Of a DNA stretch of 64,000 bases, positions 1-10,341 are shown piece after piece (position 1 is the first letter of the stretch; each line of letters opens with the position of its first letter). Under the pieces are notes generated by a model that was given only the letters and a program-made list of their open reading frames with translations, searched no databases and had not been told where the DNA came from. Both the position numbers and the translations under genes were made by a program. The stretch spans positions 1,612,001 through 1,676,000 of the forward strand of contig JAJGBQ010000007.1 in NCBI GenBank assembly GCA_022457065.1, in the 5' to 3' direction. The stretch comes from Curvularia sp. ZM96 (Eukaryota; Ascomycota; Dothideomycetes; Pleosporales; Pleosporaceae).

Positions 1-636
1 CCGAGAGGAATCGAATATACTTGGCCACCGTGGCGGTGGTCCCATCCAGCAATGATCAGTCCGGCACTGTAAGCCAAGTCAGTGGCCATTCATGACAAAC
101 CTCCGTGGCACTTACGAAAGCTGGTCTTTGTTGGAGTAGCAAAGCTCTTGAAACAAAGCGGCTGCAGTCTGTGTAGTTGGGGGCTCGTCGATGGTCGTGC
201 CGTACATGCCCAAGTGGTATTGAACAATGTCGGCCACCGCCTGCGTGTCCGCCGCCGAGCCGGATCTGCAGCACCAGATGGTGTCGTGAACTTGTGTGAG
301 CTTGTCTGTGACTCGATTTGCGATGTATGCGCCCGTCGTTGTCCTGCTGTCGGCAGCTAATATGACTCCGTCCTTGAAGTTGATGGCCATGCTGTATGCT
401 ATGAGAAACTGCGCAACTGCGGTTCGGGAGTGACCTACATGGATGTTCCGAGGCTGGGTTTAAAGTCAGCAATCTGAAAGCGCAAGCAAGGGAGCAATGA
501 CTGACTTGACCTCACCCTTCTTGAGGTGGTTCATGTCGACGTGAATGCCGTCTGCGCACGAGTAAGCTACTATCCTAACTTGAGTGCATGTAGTGGCACC
601 AGTACCTTCTGACAGCATGCCGGTGGACATCATCAT
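1..636 (-). CDS. PRE3: 20S proteasome subunit beta-1 (partial, 3' end outside window)
   Basis: Catalytic beta-1 (caspase-like) subunit of the 20S proteasome core. Five exons are readable: 606-636, 506-551, 439-453, 116-391 and 1-66, with GT-AG introns between them. The spliced frame gives a short propeptide ending LKKGEVNLG, then TSIMAINFKDGVILAADSR, matching the Ntn-hydrolase fold of this subunit; the mature N-terminal Thr follows the LG processing site. Further family blocks are TTTGAYIANRV, WCCRSGSAADTQAVADI and LIIAGWD. About 144 codons are present; the last 80 or so lie beyond position 1. The start chosen is the first of three consecutive ATG codons at 636; a start further in would remove most of the propeptide. 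Exon 3 is only 15 nt long and carries the catalytic Thr. The gene is divergent from the hydrolase at 1053. Identity is clear; the two upstream exons are inferred from frame continuity and alignment to remembered fungal propeptides. Confidence 0.93.
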
Positions 637-1052
637 TGCGATCTGGGCTGACAGGGAGTTTAGAAAGTCGAAAAGGAGTAGCTCAGTGTATAAAGAGCTT
701 ATGAAGGGGTGGAGAGTGAGGGGCGGCGGAGGGTGTATTGTTGCTATCGCTCGTTGTGTACTGTACCAGGCAGCCCAAGCTACGCAGCTCCATGTCTTGG
801 CACTGCGCAACTGGCTGAAACGTCCAGCCGCACCATGCAACAACTCGCTCTCCTGGCATTGCGTGTAGGAACGCCCTCTACACCTCATATCCAATTCTCC
901 GGATGGTTGAGTTTCCTATTCCTTCTCCATCACCTCCGGCTCAAGCTGATTCGTGCTCACCTTCATCGAAACCGCTATTTTCAAGGAGCCGCTCGTCGCC
1001 CGCCATCGTATCCTCTCCACGCCCCACAGGGCATGGAGGCCGACCAAACAGC
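637..1052. promoter_or_regulatory. Divergent promoter region between proteasome beta-1 and BEM46-type hydrolase
   Basis: A stretch of 416 bp separates two head-to-head starts, so it must hold both promoters. It also contains an open frame on the plus strand in frame with the hydrolase from 903, which I treat as leader. No clear TATA box or factor site was identified. Confidence 0.5.
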
Positions 1053-2118
1053 ATGTCTTCGGCACTCGATTCCTTCATGTCCTGGATGCGCATTCCAATC
1101 GTCGTTTCTTCTGGAGTCGCGGCCTTGCTAAGTGGTCTTCTTTACTTCAAGCAAAAGTACACAATGCCTGATCGTGCATCTTGGTCAACCTTGGCTAATT
1201 TTAACAACAGTGAGATCATATACCCGCGAAACTTTCCCCCGGACGCTCGAACAAACGTGCCCAGGCCGTCGCAATTTGGCATCAACGACTACGAAGAATT
1301 ATTCATTCCTACGCCGGATGGCGAGTCGCTCAGCGCGTTCTTTATCCGAGCAAACAAGCAGCATGCGCGAAACGTCACTGTCCTGATGTTCCATGGCAAT
1401 GCCGGCAATATTGGCTACCGACTTCCCATTGCAAAGATACTGGAGAAAGAGTTACGGTGTAACGTTTTCATGCTGCAATATCGTGGTTACGGCCTTTCGT
1501 CTGGTAATCCCAACGAAAAGGGGCTGATGATCGATGCGCAGACGGGACTGGACTACATTCGTCAACGGCACGAACTTCGAAACACCAAAATCGTAATCTA
1601 CGGACAGAGCATCGGCGGGGCTGTTTCTGTCGGACTAGCGGCTCGGAACCAAAACGAAGGCGATATTGCAGGCATCATCTTGGAAAATACCTTTACCTCC
1701 ATAAGAAAGCTTATTCCAACGTAAGCTGCATACTACCATTGTGTGACGTCACTGATCCAAGACAGTGCCTTTCCTCCTGCTCGTTTCCTGGCACCCCTAT
1801 GCCACCAAATATGGCCTACTGAAGAGGCGCTTCCCAAGATTACAAAGATACCTATTCTCTTCCTCAGCGGTCGCAAGGACGAGATCATTCCGTAAGTGGC
1901 CGTGTTTGCTCTCTCTTCTCGAATTCCTGTTACTTCTTGCAACATCTCAGTAACCAACTTTCTTCAACAGACCATCACATATGACCCGCTTGTTTGAAAT
2001 TTGTAAAGCTCCTAAATCATGGAGAGAATTCCCAAACGGTAGCCACAACGATACTGTTGCAGAGCCCCATTACTTCCAATACATTGAAGAGTTCTTGAAC
2101 ATGTATGTGGCACAGTGA
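1053..2118 (+). CDS. BEM46/ABHD13-type alpha/beta hydrolase, membrane-anchored
   Basis: Exons 1053-1720, 1766-1891 and 1971-2118 give 313 residues. An N-terminal hydrophobic segment (about residues 10-29, IPIVVSSGVAALLSGLLYF) suggests a signal anchor. The alpha/beta hydrolase fold follows: oxyanion region LMFHGNAGNIG, nucleophile elbow YGQSIGG (Ser186), acid in FLSGRKDEIIP (Asp261) and base in GSHNDT (His290). Length and motif order fit the fungal BEM46 / animal ABHD13 family, which is linked to cell polarity and lies in ER or plasma membrane; the substrate is not known. The start at 1053 was chosen because it places the hydrophobic segment near the N-terminus; an in-frame ATG at 903 would add 50 low-complexity Ser/Pro residues. 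The 3' end is less sure: the TGA at 2116 follows a good GTATGT donor, and an open frame 140 bp downstream might be an alternative last exon. Confidence 0.88.
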
Positions 2119-5100
2119 GCTTCATTGAGGTCGATGTATGAAATGCACCGGTGGACTGGCAAGATATGCCGTGTAAGCTCCGCGCTGTGCTGGAGCACCA
2201 ATGACAGGGACGAGCGCTAGTTACAGAAGAACCGCCGAGGAGTGCTTGGTATGTCACTGAGCCGCTACCATTGGTTCACGGATTTTTCATGGAGAGGTTT
2301 ACACTTCCGCGCGACATTCGGTGAGCACGTGTCTCTTCATCCACACGCACACAAAATGCCTTTAGCAGTTGCATATGAAGGCTGCGTGCCCCTTTGTCAT
2401 TCTGGAGTTGAGTTCTTTTTTTCTGTTTCTCGAAGCTGAACGTTGCACGGCCGACAGCGCACCGACGCCGGCTACGAGAGTACAAACATGGCAGAACACC
2501 TACATAGCAGGCTGCGTCGCTCCAGAGTCAACCCCAATACACAGATCGCAATGCTAGGCATAATGCCTTGATGGCGAACAGAACTTAGCCGAATGTAATT
2601 TGTATTCATGATGCCTTGTCCACTATTCTCCGCGGGAATGACCCCAATGGTTGAAAGATGGCGAAGTACAGTAGCCTCAACCTAGTCGGCAAGGGTCCAA
2701 GCGTGGCGACGAAGCAAAACCATAGGTGTGGGGATGACGACGGATCGCCAGGGACCATGAACGTAATACACGTACATACATGTACTCCAAGTTCACTCAT
2801 TGGGGGAGGGCTGCCCTGGAAAAAATGAAGCAGCTATTGAACAGTGATCGTCTACAGCCTCACACGCCTCACTATGCAGATGTCAGCAATGCAAGGCTGG
2901 CAGACGGATAGTCCGGGAAAAGTTGCAGCGGTCTACCGGAGCTCTCCACACGGGCAAAAAAAAAGTTGCGATGAACCCTGGACTTTAGAGGACCCCGCAA
3001 GATTTCGACCGGAACCTGGAATACGAAGAGGCTCACGGTAGTGTCGATGTGGGTATTGGCGACTATACGCTGATTTGACTGGACCCTGGAGCGGATGTTG
3101 ACAACGCCACCTCAAATATCCGGGTGGAGTCCAAATCGGATGTTTCCCATGTCGACGAGCTAGCGAAGAGGACAGGTTTTGATTTCTAGGCCCCGAAGCT
3201 GCCGGCACGCCATTTGGAGTCGTCTTACAGTAGTCATGTGTGTAGCTGCATGGGATGGCAGCGATATGATGAAGCCGACGTTGATTTAGCGACTTGGCCA
3301 ATGACGAGGCCCCCCCATGCCTCCAACACAAGATCTGCGGTAGTCTATTCTTACCACACCAGCGTCATGTTTATCAAGACCCTTGCCGACGGCACAAACG
3401 CTTCGTTGGCAGACTGCTCGCCGGGCGCTGATCATGGCCGCGCAGGCGCAAGCAGCGTGGCTGTGCTGTGGCGTGCAGATCTCCGAACATGTCGAGATGC
3501 GGTCATGCCGACGCTGTGGCAAAGACGTCGTGGAGAGTACTCCAGCCCATCCACAGCCCCATGCCCCTTTCTCATGTTTGAGGTGCCGGTTGCGGGCTAC
3601 CCAGCCCAGCGGACCGCCGAGCACGTCCCGAACGCAGCCAGACTTGTCAGCTGTCGTTCTGCTGTCGCCTTCAAGACTGCTTGCGCTGACATTTGGCGAC
3701 CCACATGTGCGCCATTCAAGTCGACATGGCACTAGAGCTCCATGGGTCCCAGGCCATATACCCGCATGCTCCATCTTTCTTCCGCTCTGGTCTCGACGCC
3801 TTACCGCAGCACTACCAAGGGAGCATCACCGCCGAGACTGCTTGGGCTCTCCTCGCAGCTCGACCAGCTCGGAGGATGCTTTTGCCAGGTCCCTTGTCAG
3901 CGCCCTGGGGCTGGCTCCATGCCTTGTCATTATCGTGGTGCCCTAATGCGTCTACGCGGCGCCCACGTCTCCTCCCTGTTCTCTAGGTGGCCGGAGTTCT
4001 CTGGGCGGCTCAGTCCATGCAGGCTGCATCTGATTACCGTCCCAGAAAAGTCGTCAATTGGTCAGTATGCCTGGCGTGCATTTCGGGCCCATTGCCGTGG
4101 ATGGGGTAGGATTACTTCACCATCTTAAACTAATGTAAAGCATGAATGCTATGAGCCGGCAGCACCGAAAGGCTTCGGAACATGATGCTAGCGCAACTGT
4201 GTGTGATCGAATCCCTTTCCCTGGTATTCCAGACTGAAAGCCCGTTTCCAGGGACAAGCCAGCATCCCCTGGCAGAGCTCTGACTCCCGTTATACCAACC
4301 GAACCTACCATTCTGGTCCGCCGAAGGATGCTACAGGGACCCGCTAAGCTTTGGTAAGATAGTCCATGATCAGCGCCATCGGCCCATGGCAATCTAGAAA
4401 CGGCATCACTCGCCACTTGTGATGAAATACTGCTTTCCCAACGCTTACGTCCTACTCTCCCTTCCTTTCACCCAGGCGTCCAATAGACACCCGCTCATTT
4501 CGCTACGGTGATCGTTTCGCCTCCAGTGTGTCGGTTCAGACCATGTCGCTCCACACCCCGTCCTAAAAGCCACAATCTGAACGCTTCACAGCCAATCAGA
4601 AAGCCGGTTGTTACTGTGGCCAGCGGCGACTGAGGCAGAGAACTCGCCAAAACCCTCGTGCGGCCTTCCCCTTCTTGCTAGACCCGTCGGTGAGCTCCTC
4701 TCTGTGATCCTAGCTCCTCATATCTGCCGCATACACGCTTGCCCTCATTGCGGTCCCTGCCGTTGCGCTGTCAAACCTCACGGAGCTTTACAAGATCGTT
4801 TCTGTCATCTGAGTGGTTGTGTAATTCTGACCATCGTCTTCGTTCCGCCTTAAGCGAGCCCTTCCTCTAGCCGGTACATCAACCGAAGTCGTTCATCTTC
4901 CCTCAAACGGCTTCCCCTACCTTTGGGTTCTTTTTTTACATGCGATCACCTCACAGCCTCCTTGTTTCACTGGCACGTCTCGATTACCATTCCTCCCAGT
5001 AAGCGAACTGCCTTCGGTGTCTAGCTCATCCGGCTTGCCACATCTCAGTAAGGCTGGTTGATATAGGGTTAGGTATGTTGTACTCTTATCATTCGGGGCT

Positions 5101-5226
5101 GGTGTAGTAGCGGGCCTTTACACATTCGTTTTTCTAGGCTTCTTTTTGTCAAGTGTAGCATGGACTAACATGTCTTTCGTTTGGATTCAACAGTGGGTGC
5201 CTCTTCCAGTCGTTTACGAGCAGCAC
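2119..5226. other. Gene-free stretch with 5' leader of the YTH gene at its right end
   Basis: No gene could be supported. Between about 3200 and 4130 several overlapping frames on both strands stay open for 130-190 codons, but none has recognisable motifs, most lack ATG starts, and the local sequence is simply poor in stop codons. From about 4450 onward the plus strand becomes pyrimidine-rich (CT-rich tracts typical of fungal promoters). A likely 5' UTR intron of the next gene runs 5073-5193 (GTATGT donor, GACTAAC branch site, TTCAACAG acceptor). Confidence 0.55.
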
Positions 5227-7352
5227 ATGGGCGACCTACCTCCTGCCTCACGGCCTCAAGCCATGGACAATGCGACGACTAGCTTTGCGCGTGATGGAAA
5301 CACGTCCATTTCCACACCCCTCAAAGCACCCGATGCAAGCTCTCCGTTTCACTCCCAACTCAGCGCTCTACCCCAAGGACAGTTTCGACACGACCTTCGC
5401 TCACCCGCGCATTCGACCGGACACTACCAGTCTCAGGAGCACAACGCTTCCTCGCTCAACATGGGTGCAATGGCTGGGATGCTCCCAGACCTGAGCGCTA
5501 GCGACGATGCTTCACTCAACGCTCCGACAGTACCACGCTCACTTTCCGGCGCATCGGCATCAGCAGTGGCATACCAACTAGGCCACAACCTGCAGATGCC
5601 AGGTAATATGCCATCACATTCGCCATATGGACCTGGTTATACTGTTGGCTTGCCCCAACAGCCGTTCATCCCCCAACACGGTTCCCAGTACGGTGCTTAT
5701 CATGCCTTCCCTACCAACCAATCCCGTCCGACTGGCGCAGTACCAATGCAAGCGCCGTATCAGAATTACCAACAGGCCTCACACTATATGTACTATCCGG
5801 CGCCATATGGACCACAGGGACACTTCAACCCGGGGTTCGCAGCACAAGCTTCACAAAATCCAACGATGTATGGGAGAAGACCAAGCTTTTCAAACACGGG
5901 TATGCAATCACAGAGCGCAGATTGTTCGCATATTGACAATAATCCTTCAGGTCCTCGGATGCCTACAGCAAATCTCCAAACCGATCCTGCCTCGCTTGTA
6001 TCAGCTTATGGCACGCAGTTGACACCGTCCTCTGGTAAGTCTACAGCATCTTTTTCTTCGATTGTATTGCCTATCAGTTCTGAGGGACAGAAGCTAATTT
6101 CTCTTGTGGGAACAGCTCACACGACACCTGTAAGTTCGATTCCGCGGGGGCCACCACGAAAGCCGAAACAGTCTGGACACGCACTTTGGGTTGGAAATCT
6201 TCCCCCGGGAACCACAGTCGTTGCTCTGAAGGACCACTTCTCTCGCGATGCCACGAAAGATATTGAGAGTCTGTTTTTGATTTCCAAGAGTAACTGTGCC
6301 TTTGTCAATTATCGGACAGAGGAATCCTGCACAGCTGCAATGCACCGCTTCCACGATTCACGCTTTAATGGTGTACGATTGGTTTGTCGCCTTCGACGCA
6401 GTTCGGCCCCAGCATCAGGCGTACCTACAGCACCTTCGGCCATGATAGAACAACAGAAGCACACCTCTCGACCAGCAACACCAGCACAGGACAACAACCC
6501 TGACGACCTTGTAGGAGGAGCAGTTGGATCTCCCACTCAGAAAGGCGTCGACGGCGACAAACCCTCTCCCGAGGTTGCAAGCAAATATTTTATTGTCAAG
6601 AGCCTTACCTTGCAGGATCTTGAGCTCAGTGTACGAAATGGGATTTGGGCCACCCAGTCTCACAACGAAGATATTCTGAACAAAGCTTTCCGCGTGAGTT
6701 GCACCTAACCCTCGATCCAAACTGTACAACTGACATAGTAGAGACTGCTGAGAACGTGTATCTCATTTTCTCTGCGAACAAATCGGGTGAATACTTTGGC
6801 TACGCTCGTATGGCATCACCCATCCTCGACGATGGGTCTCGCGTGATGGGTTCCGTACCCAAGCCCGAAGCCATCATAGATACATCAGATGTGCCCAAAT
6901 CCATTCCTACGGCAGCAACAGAATGGGCACCACCAGGAAGGATCATCGACGACTCTGCACGCGGCACCATCTTCTGGGAGGCACAGCTATCTGATGCAGA
7001 AAAGGAAGATGGCGAAGAAGAAAAAGAAAAAGACTCTAGCAAGACAGAGAAGGACAATGCGTCTCAACACCAAGTGGATGGAGACGTCGCAGCCGTTGCG
7101 CAAGGCTGGGGCAAGCCGTTCAAGATTGAGTGGATTTCGACGAACCGTCTTCCCTTCTACCGCGCAAGAGGACTCCGTAATCCTTGGAATGCCAACCGCG
7201 AAGTCAAAATTGCCCGGGATGGCACTGAACTGGAACCTAGTGTTGGAGAGCGCCTGGTGCAAATGTTCCACCGCCTGGGCCCGTCAACTGCAGGTGCGCC
7301 CGTCATGCCTGTTGGACCCGCAGGCATTGCCCCCCACATGCGAGCATTCTAG
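5227..7352 (+). CDS. RRM plus YTH domain RNA-binding protein (putative m6A reader)
   Basis: Predicted 664 residues from exons 5227-6034, 6116-6693 and 6744-7352. The first intron (81 nt) has no in-frame stop, so it could also be retained; GTAAGT and AACAG borders favour splicing. The first 270 residues are low-complexity, rich in Gln, Pro, Ser, Tyr and Met. An RRM spans about 291-365 (RNP2-like ALWVGNLP; RNP1 region weak, CAFVNYRT). A YTH domain begins near 426 (KYFIVKS) and runs to about 600, with GIWATQSHNEDILNKAF, VYLIFSANKSGEYFGYARM and FKIEWISTNRLPF; the two Trp residues in GIWAT and IEWI align with cage tryptophans that hold N6-methyladenine in YTHDC1. Expected role: binding methylated mRNA and influencing its fate. 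The ATG at 5227 was chosen because the open frame upstream lies inside a probable leader intron. No known gene symbol is assigned. Confidence 0.9.
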
Positions 7353-10341
7353 GCGAGCATTCGCTTGGTTATACAGTACCCGAGGCTTACAATGCATCAA
7401 GACGATTGGCAACCCTTGGATCATGTGGGTGAAGTGTTTTTCCTTACTGCATTGCACCCTTGTCTGTTGTATTACACGCTTGCGTCGTCTGCTTATTCCT
7501 TCCCGTTTGTGTTTAATGTAACATATCTTCTCCCGTCGTCCTCCTCTTCTCTGACTTGTAGTTGCATCCAAAGCCATTGTCTACCTCCTCATCAGTTGTT
7601 TTGTGTTTCATGCTCCTGGAGGTGCATCTACGCGCACTAACTCTCTCGGCATCCCGTTCTCCCTGGCGAGTTGCACAGACATGGAGGAATCGGTGGTCCT
7701 GCGCTTCACATGCGTCGAGTCCCACATCCCTGAGCCGAGTGGATACACTACAAGTAGCCCCGGTTTGAATTCCCGCGTCCACCCAGAAGCAATAAATCCA
7801 GGAGGCAAACCCTATGCGGAGAAGCAACAATGCCGGCTCGCCCGTACTGAGCCGAGTTCACAGTACAGTATAATATAATGTCTTAGTCAATAAACATAAA
7901 ACTGATATCGGTATGCACGGCTGTTCGCGCCATCAGAAGGGACTGGACATGAATCCGGCTGCTGCCATCCGCCAGAGATACAGGTCGCCACGATGCAACC
8001 CCACCTCCATGTACTGCGCCAGCAAAGGATTGCCCCAAGCCTCTTACAAATAAGCAACATATACCTTTACGTACTCCTTTAAGGCCCACGAGGACGTTTC
8101 TGCTCCATTCCCGGCAAATCCCGTCTTCGGTAACATTCCCGAGAGGTTGAGATTTTCCACGTGCTTCACTGTACTGTACAGCGCGTGGAGTCCGACCAAC
8201 GAAAAGCGGTTGGCTGCACCTCTGCCTATCCCGCTTCTTTAGGTACACTATACGTAAAGCTTTTTGATGCATATCATCCGATAAAATCTCTCCTGGTCCT
8301 GCCCGAGAGCCTATCGCTCGGCGCGCACACGCACACATCGTACAGCAGCGCCACATCGTAAGACAGGACCCTGTCAATCCCACGCTGCGGTGGTGAACTT
8401 TTCGGCCCAGGCAGAAAATAACACGTTGACCAAAAAATCTTGGGTTGCACTCGAGGGCCCTGCTCCATAGGCGTCTAGAACCTGTAACATCCATGATCCC
8501 TACGCAAGCACATGCATGACCAGAAAAGCCATGATACCAATCCAACGTCAGCATGCAATTGTGCGATTTTGCCCATGAGGGACTGTGCGCGCCAGCACAA
8601 CTTTGCGGTGTGTTTGCGTGTACCGTTGTGGCGGTGCAGGCGCTAGCGCTCAGCTGGGTCCGTGTATTTGGTGGAATGATATCAGGAGGGTGTTTTATAG
8701 ATAAAGCCCAACCCCACAGCGCACTAGGTATATCTGTGCTCTTGTGGAGGACGAAAGCGAGTAATGGCGACATATACCCTTTTTTTAAACCCCTTGAGTA
8801 CCTACGTACATACACGGAGAAGCCGATAAAGTTTGACTTTCTCCGGCTTCCTTTCTGGCGGTGTATGTATGTATGGAATCGCCGCGTGGGGTGATGAAGA
8901 TGGAATAAGATATCAAAAGAAGTATGGACAGCAGAAGAACAAAAGAAAATAGAAACAAAGAACTCTATAATTCAAAGAGCGGGATGGTCCGACGGTTGAA
9001 AAGAAATGAGAAGAAAAAGAATCCTTTGCACTGTTCCAGTATGTGCGACAGCCACATAGGGAGCTGTACTTTGCTTTTCCTCCTGCACACTGCTGCCCTA
9101 CCCGCAGCTCTGCACATGCTTTCTTTTGTGCAGCAAGAAATCTTTCCAGAGCCTCCTTCCATTCTCTTCTTTCTTTTCAGATACATATCACGTTACACCG
9201 CAGCGGTGGCGGCGAAGACATGGCCGCCTGTCTCTCTCGAGGACACAGCCCCCGTCCTTTTCTTCTTTCTGCTTTAGCTTGGGCAGCAATGTACCAGATA
9301 TCTCTCTGCCCCGTTGGCCTGTTGCTGTATAGGGAGAATGAAACGGCAGAGATTAGTAATGTCAACTCAGGCGCATACGCACGGGGCTCCACCGCCGCCC
9401 AAGGGAAAGCCATGTACCCAACCCTTTTCTTCTCTTTTGCTTCTTTCGCCTTTTCGCCTTTCTCTCGGTGATCACAAGGAGAAAAGGGGGCGGAAGTCCA
9501 GCGGGGTTCTGGTATGGGCGAATGAAAAAAGAGCAAGGAAAAAGGGGGTCCATGGGGGCCATGAGGCACAGAGTCAGGCCACGATGCATAGGCTTATGAG
9601 TAATAGGTTTAGGATGGGGCTGTTTTGAGACAGAAACGTGGTTGAGCTCCGATACCGCTGCTTTCGGCTTTTTTTCCTTGGGAGGCCTGGCGGCAAGAGG
9701 ATTGGGTACAGAGAGGTGAACGCAAGACAGAGTTTTCAGGGCAGTATCGTAGAAGGTAAATGGGTTGACAGGAGTTAGGAGTACGTCTGGTGTCATCGAC
9801 AGACATCCTTCTGGGATGGAGATGTGTCTGAAAAGGAGTGGTAGGACAGAAAGCAGAAAGGGATAGCGAAAATCCCGCACTGGTCCAGCTTTCAGGCATC
9901 TCTGTCATGCCCCCAAGACTTTTGGGACTGATGGACAAGGACATGATGTTCTTTCGATGTTTAGGGGACGTACGATGATTCGTTTTGAGCAACAAGGACG
10001 AAGTGATTTGACTGGTTCTTCGCTACGGATCAACGGAATGGGCGGGGCTGCATGTTTTCAAAATGGGATGGACATAATCTGCTCGGGTGGGCATACGTGT
10101 CTCGTCAATCACGCGATTCTTGCAATCTCGCTCTCGCTGAGGCGGTCTGTTCGAATTCCTGCAATCAGCTTCTCCTAGGCAGAGTTCGTCAGTGTACAAC
10201 GCTGAACATCAGAAGCGTGAGTGTATCCATGCTGCAAGAGTCGACACAACAGAATCAATTCACACTCTATAAATGCCCGCCGACAACACCAGTCCCGTAC
10301 TCTATGTGACTTTCACACGCTTCAAACACATCCAACAGAGT
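7353..10341. other. Convergent intergenic region (3' ends of YTH and GH3 genes)
   Basis: About 3 kb lies between two 3' ends. Nothing recognisable was found apart from a 310-codon open frame on the minus strand (listed separately). The part from 8900 to 10000 is rich in homopurine/homopyrimidine runs. No repeat or RNA gene was identified. Confidence 0.5.
7883..8815 (-). CDS. Unexplained 310-codon open frame, doubtful gene
   Basis: This frame is open for 310 codons from a GTG codon; the first ATG gives about 296 residues (MSPLLAFVLHKSTDI...). No domain, signal peptide or repeat is recognised. Composition is unlike the neighbouring proteins: rich in Cys, Trp, Arg and His, poor in Glu and Lys, which is typical of translated noncoding DNA. 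Against that, it does not lie opposite any other gene and the local GC content is moderate, so its length is surprising by chance. It may be a lineage-specific gene, a remnant, or an accident. Confidence 0.15.
   Translation of the reverse strand: MYVRRYSRGLKKGYMSPLLAFVLHKSTDIPSALWGWALSIKHPPDIIPPNTRTQLSASACTATTVHANTPQSCAGAHSPSWAKSHNCMLTLDWYHGFSGHACACVGIMDVTGSRRLWSRALECNPRFFGQRVIFCLGRKVHHRSVGLTGSCLTMWRCCTMCACARRAIGSRAGPGEILSDDMHQKALRIVYLKKRDRQRCSQPLFVGRTPRAVQYSEARGKSQPLGNVTEDGICREWSRNVLVGLKGVRKGICCLFVRGLGQSFAGAVHGGGVASWRPVSLADGSSRIHVQSLLMARTAVHTDISFMFID

Noticed and set aside
3200..4130. Overlapping open frames of 130-190 codons on both strands
   Set aside because: No frame stands out, most start at non-ATG codons, and no motif or splice structure joins them into a gene.
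5146..5226. 27-codon N-terminal extension of the YTH protein
   Set aside because: It begins at a TTG codon and includes a branch site and acceptor of a probable leader intron.
6035..6115. 27 extra codons inside the YTH gene
   Set aside because: The segment starts GTAAGT and ends AACAG and has typical intron length; the absence of a stop is more likely chance. Retention remains possible.
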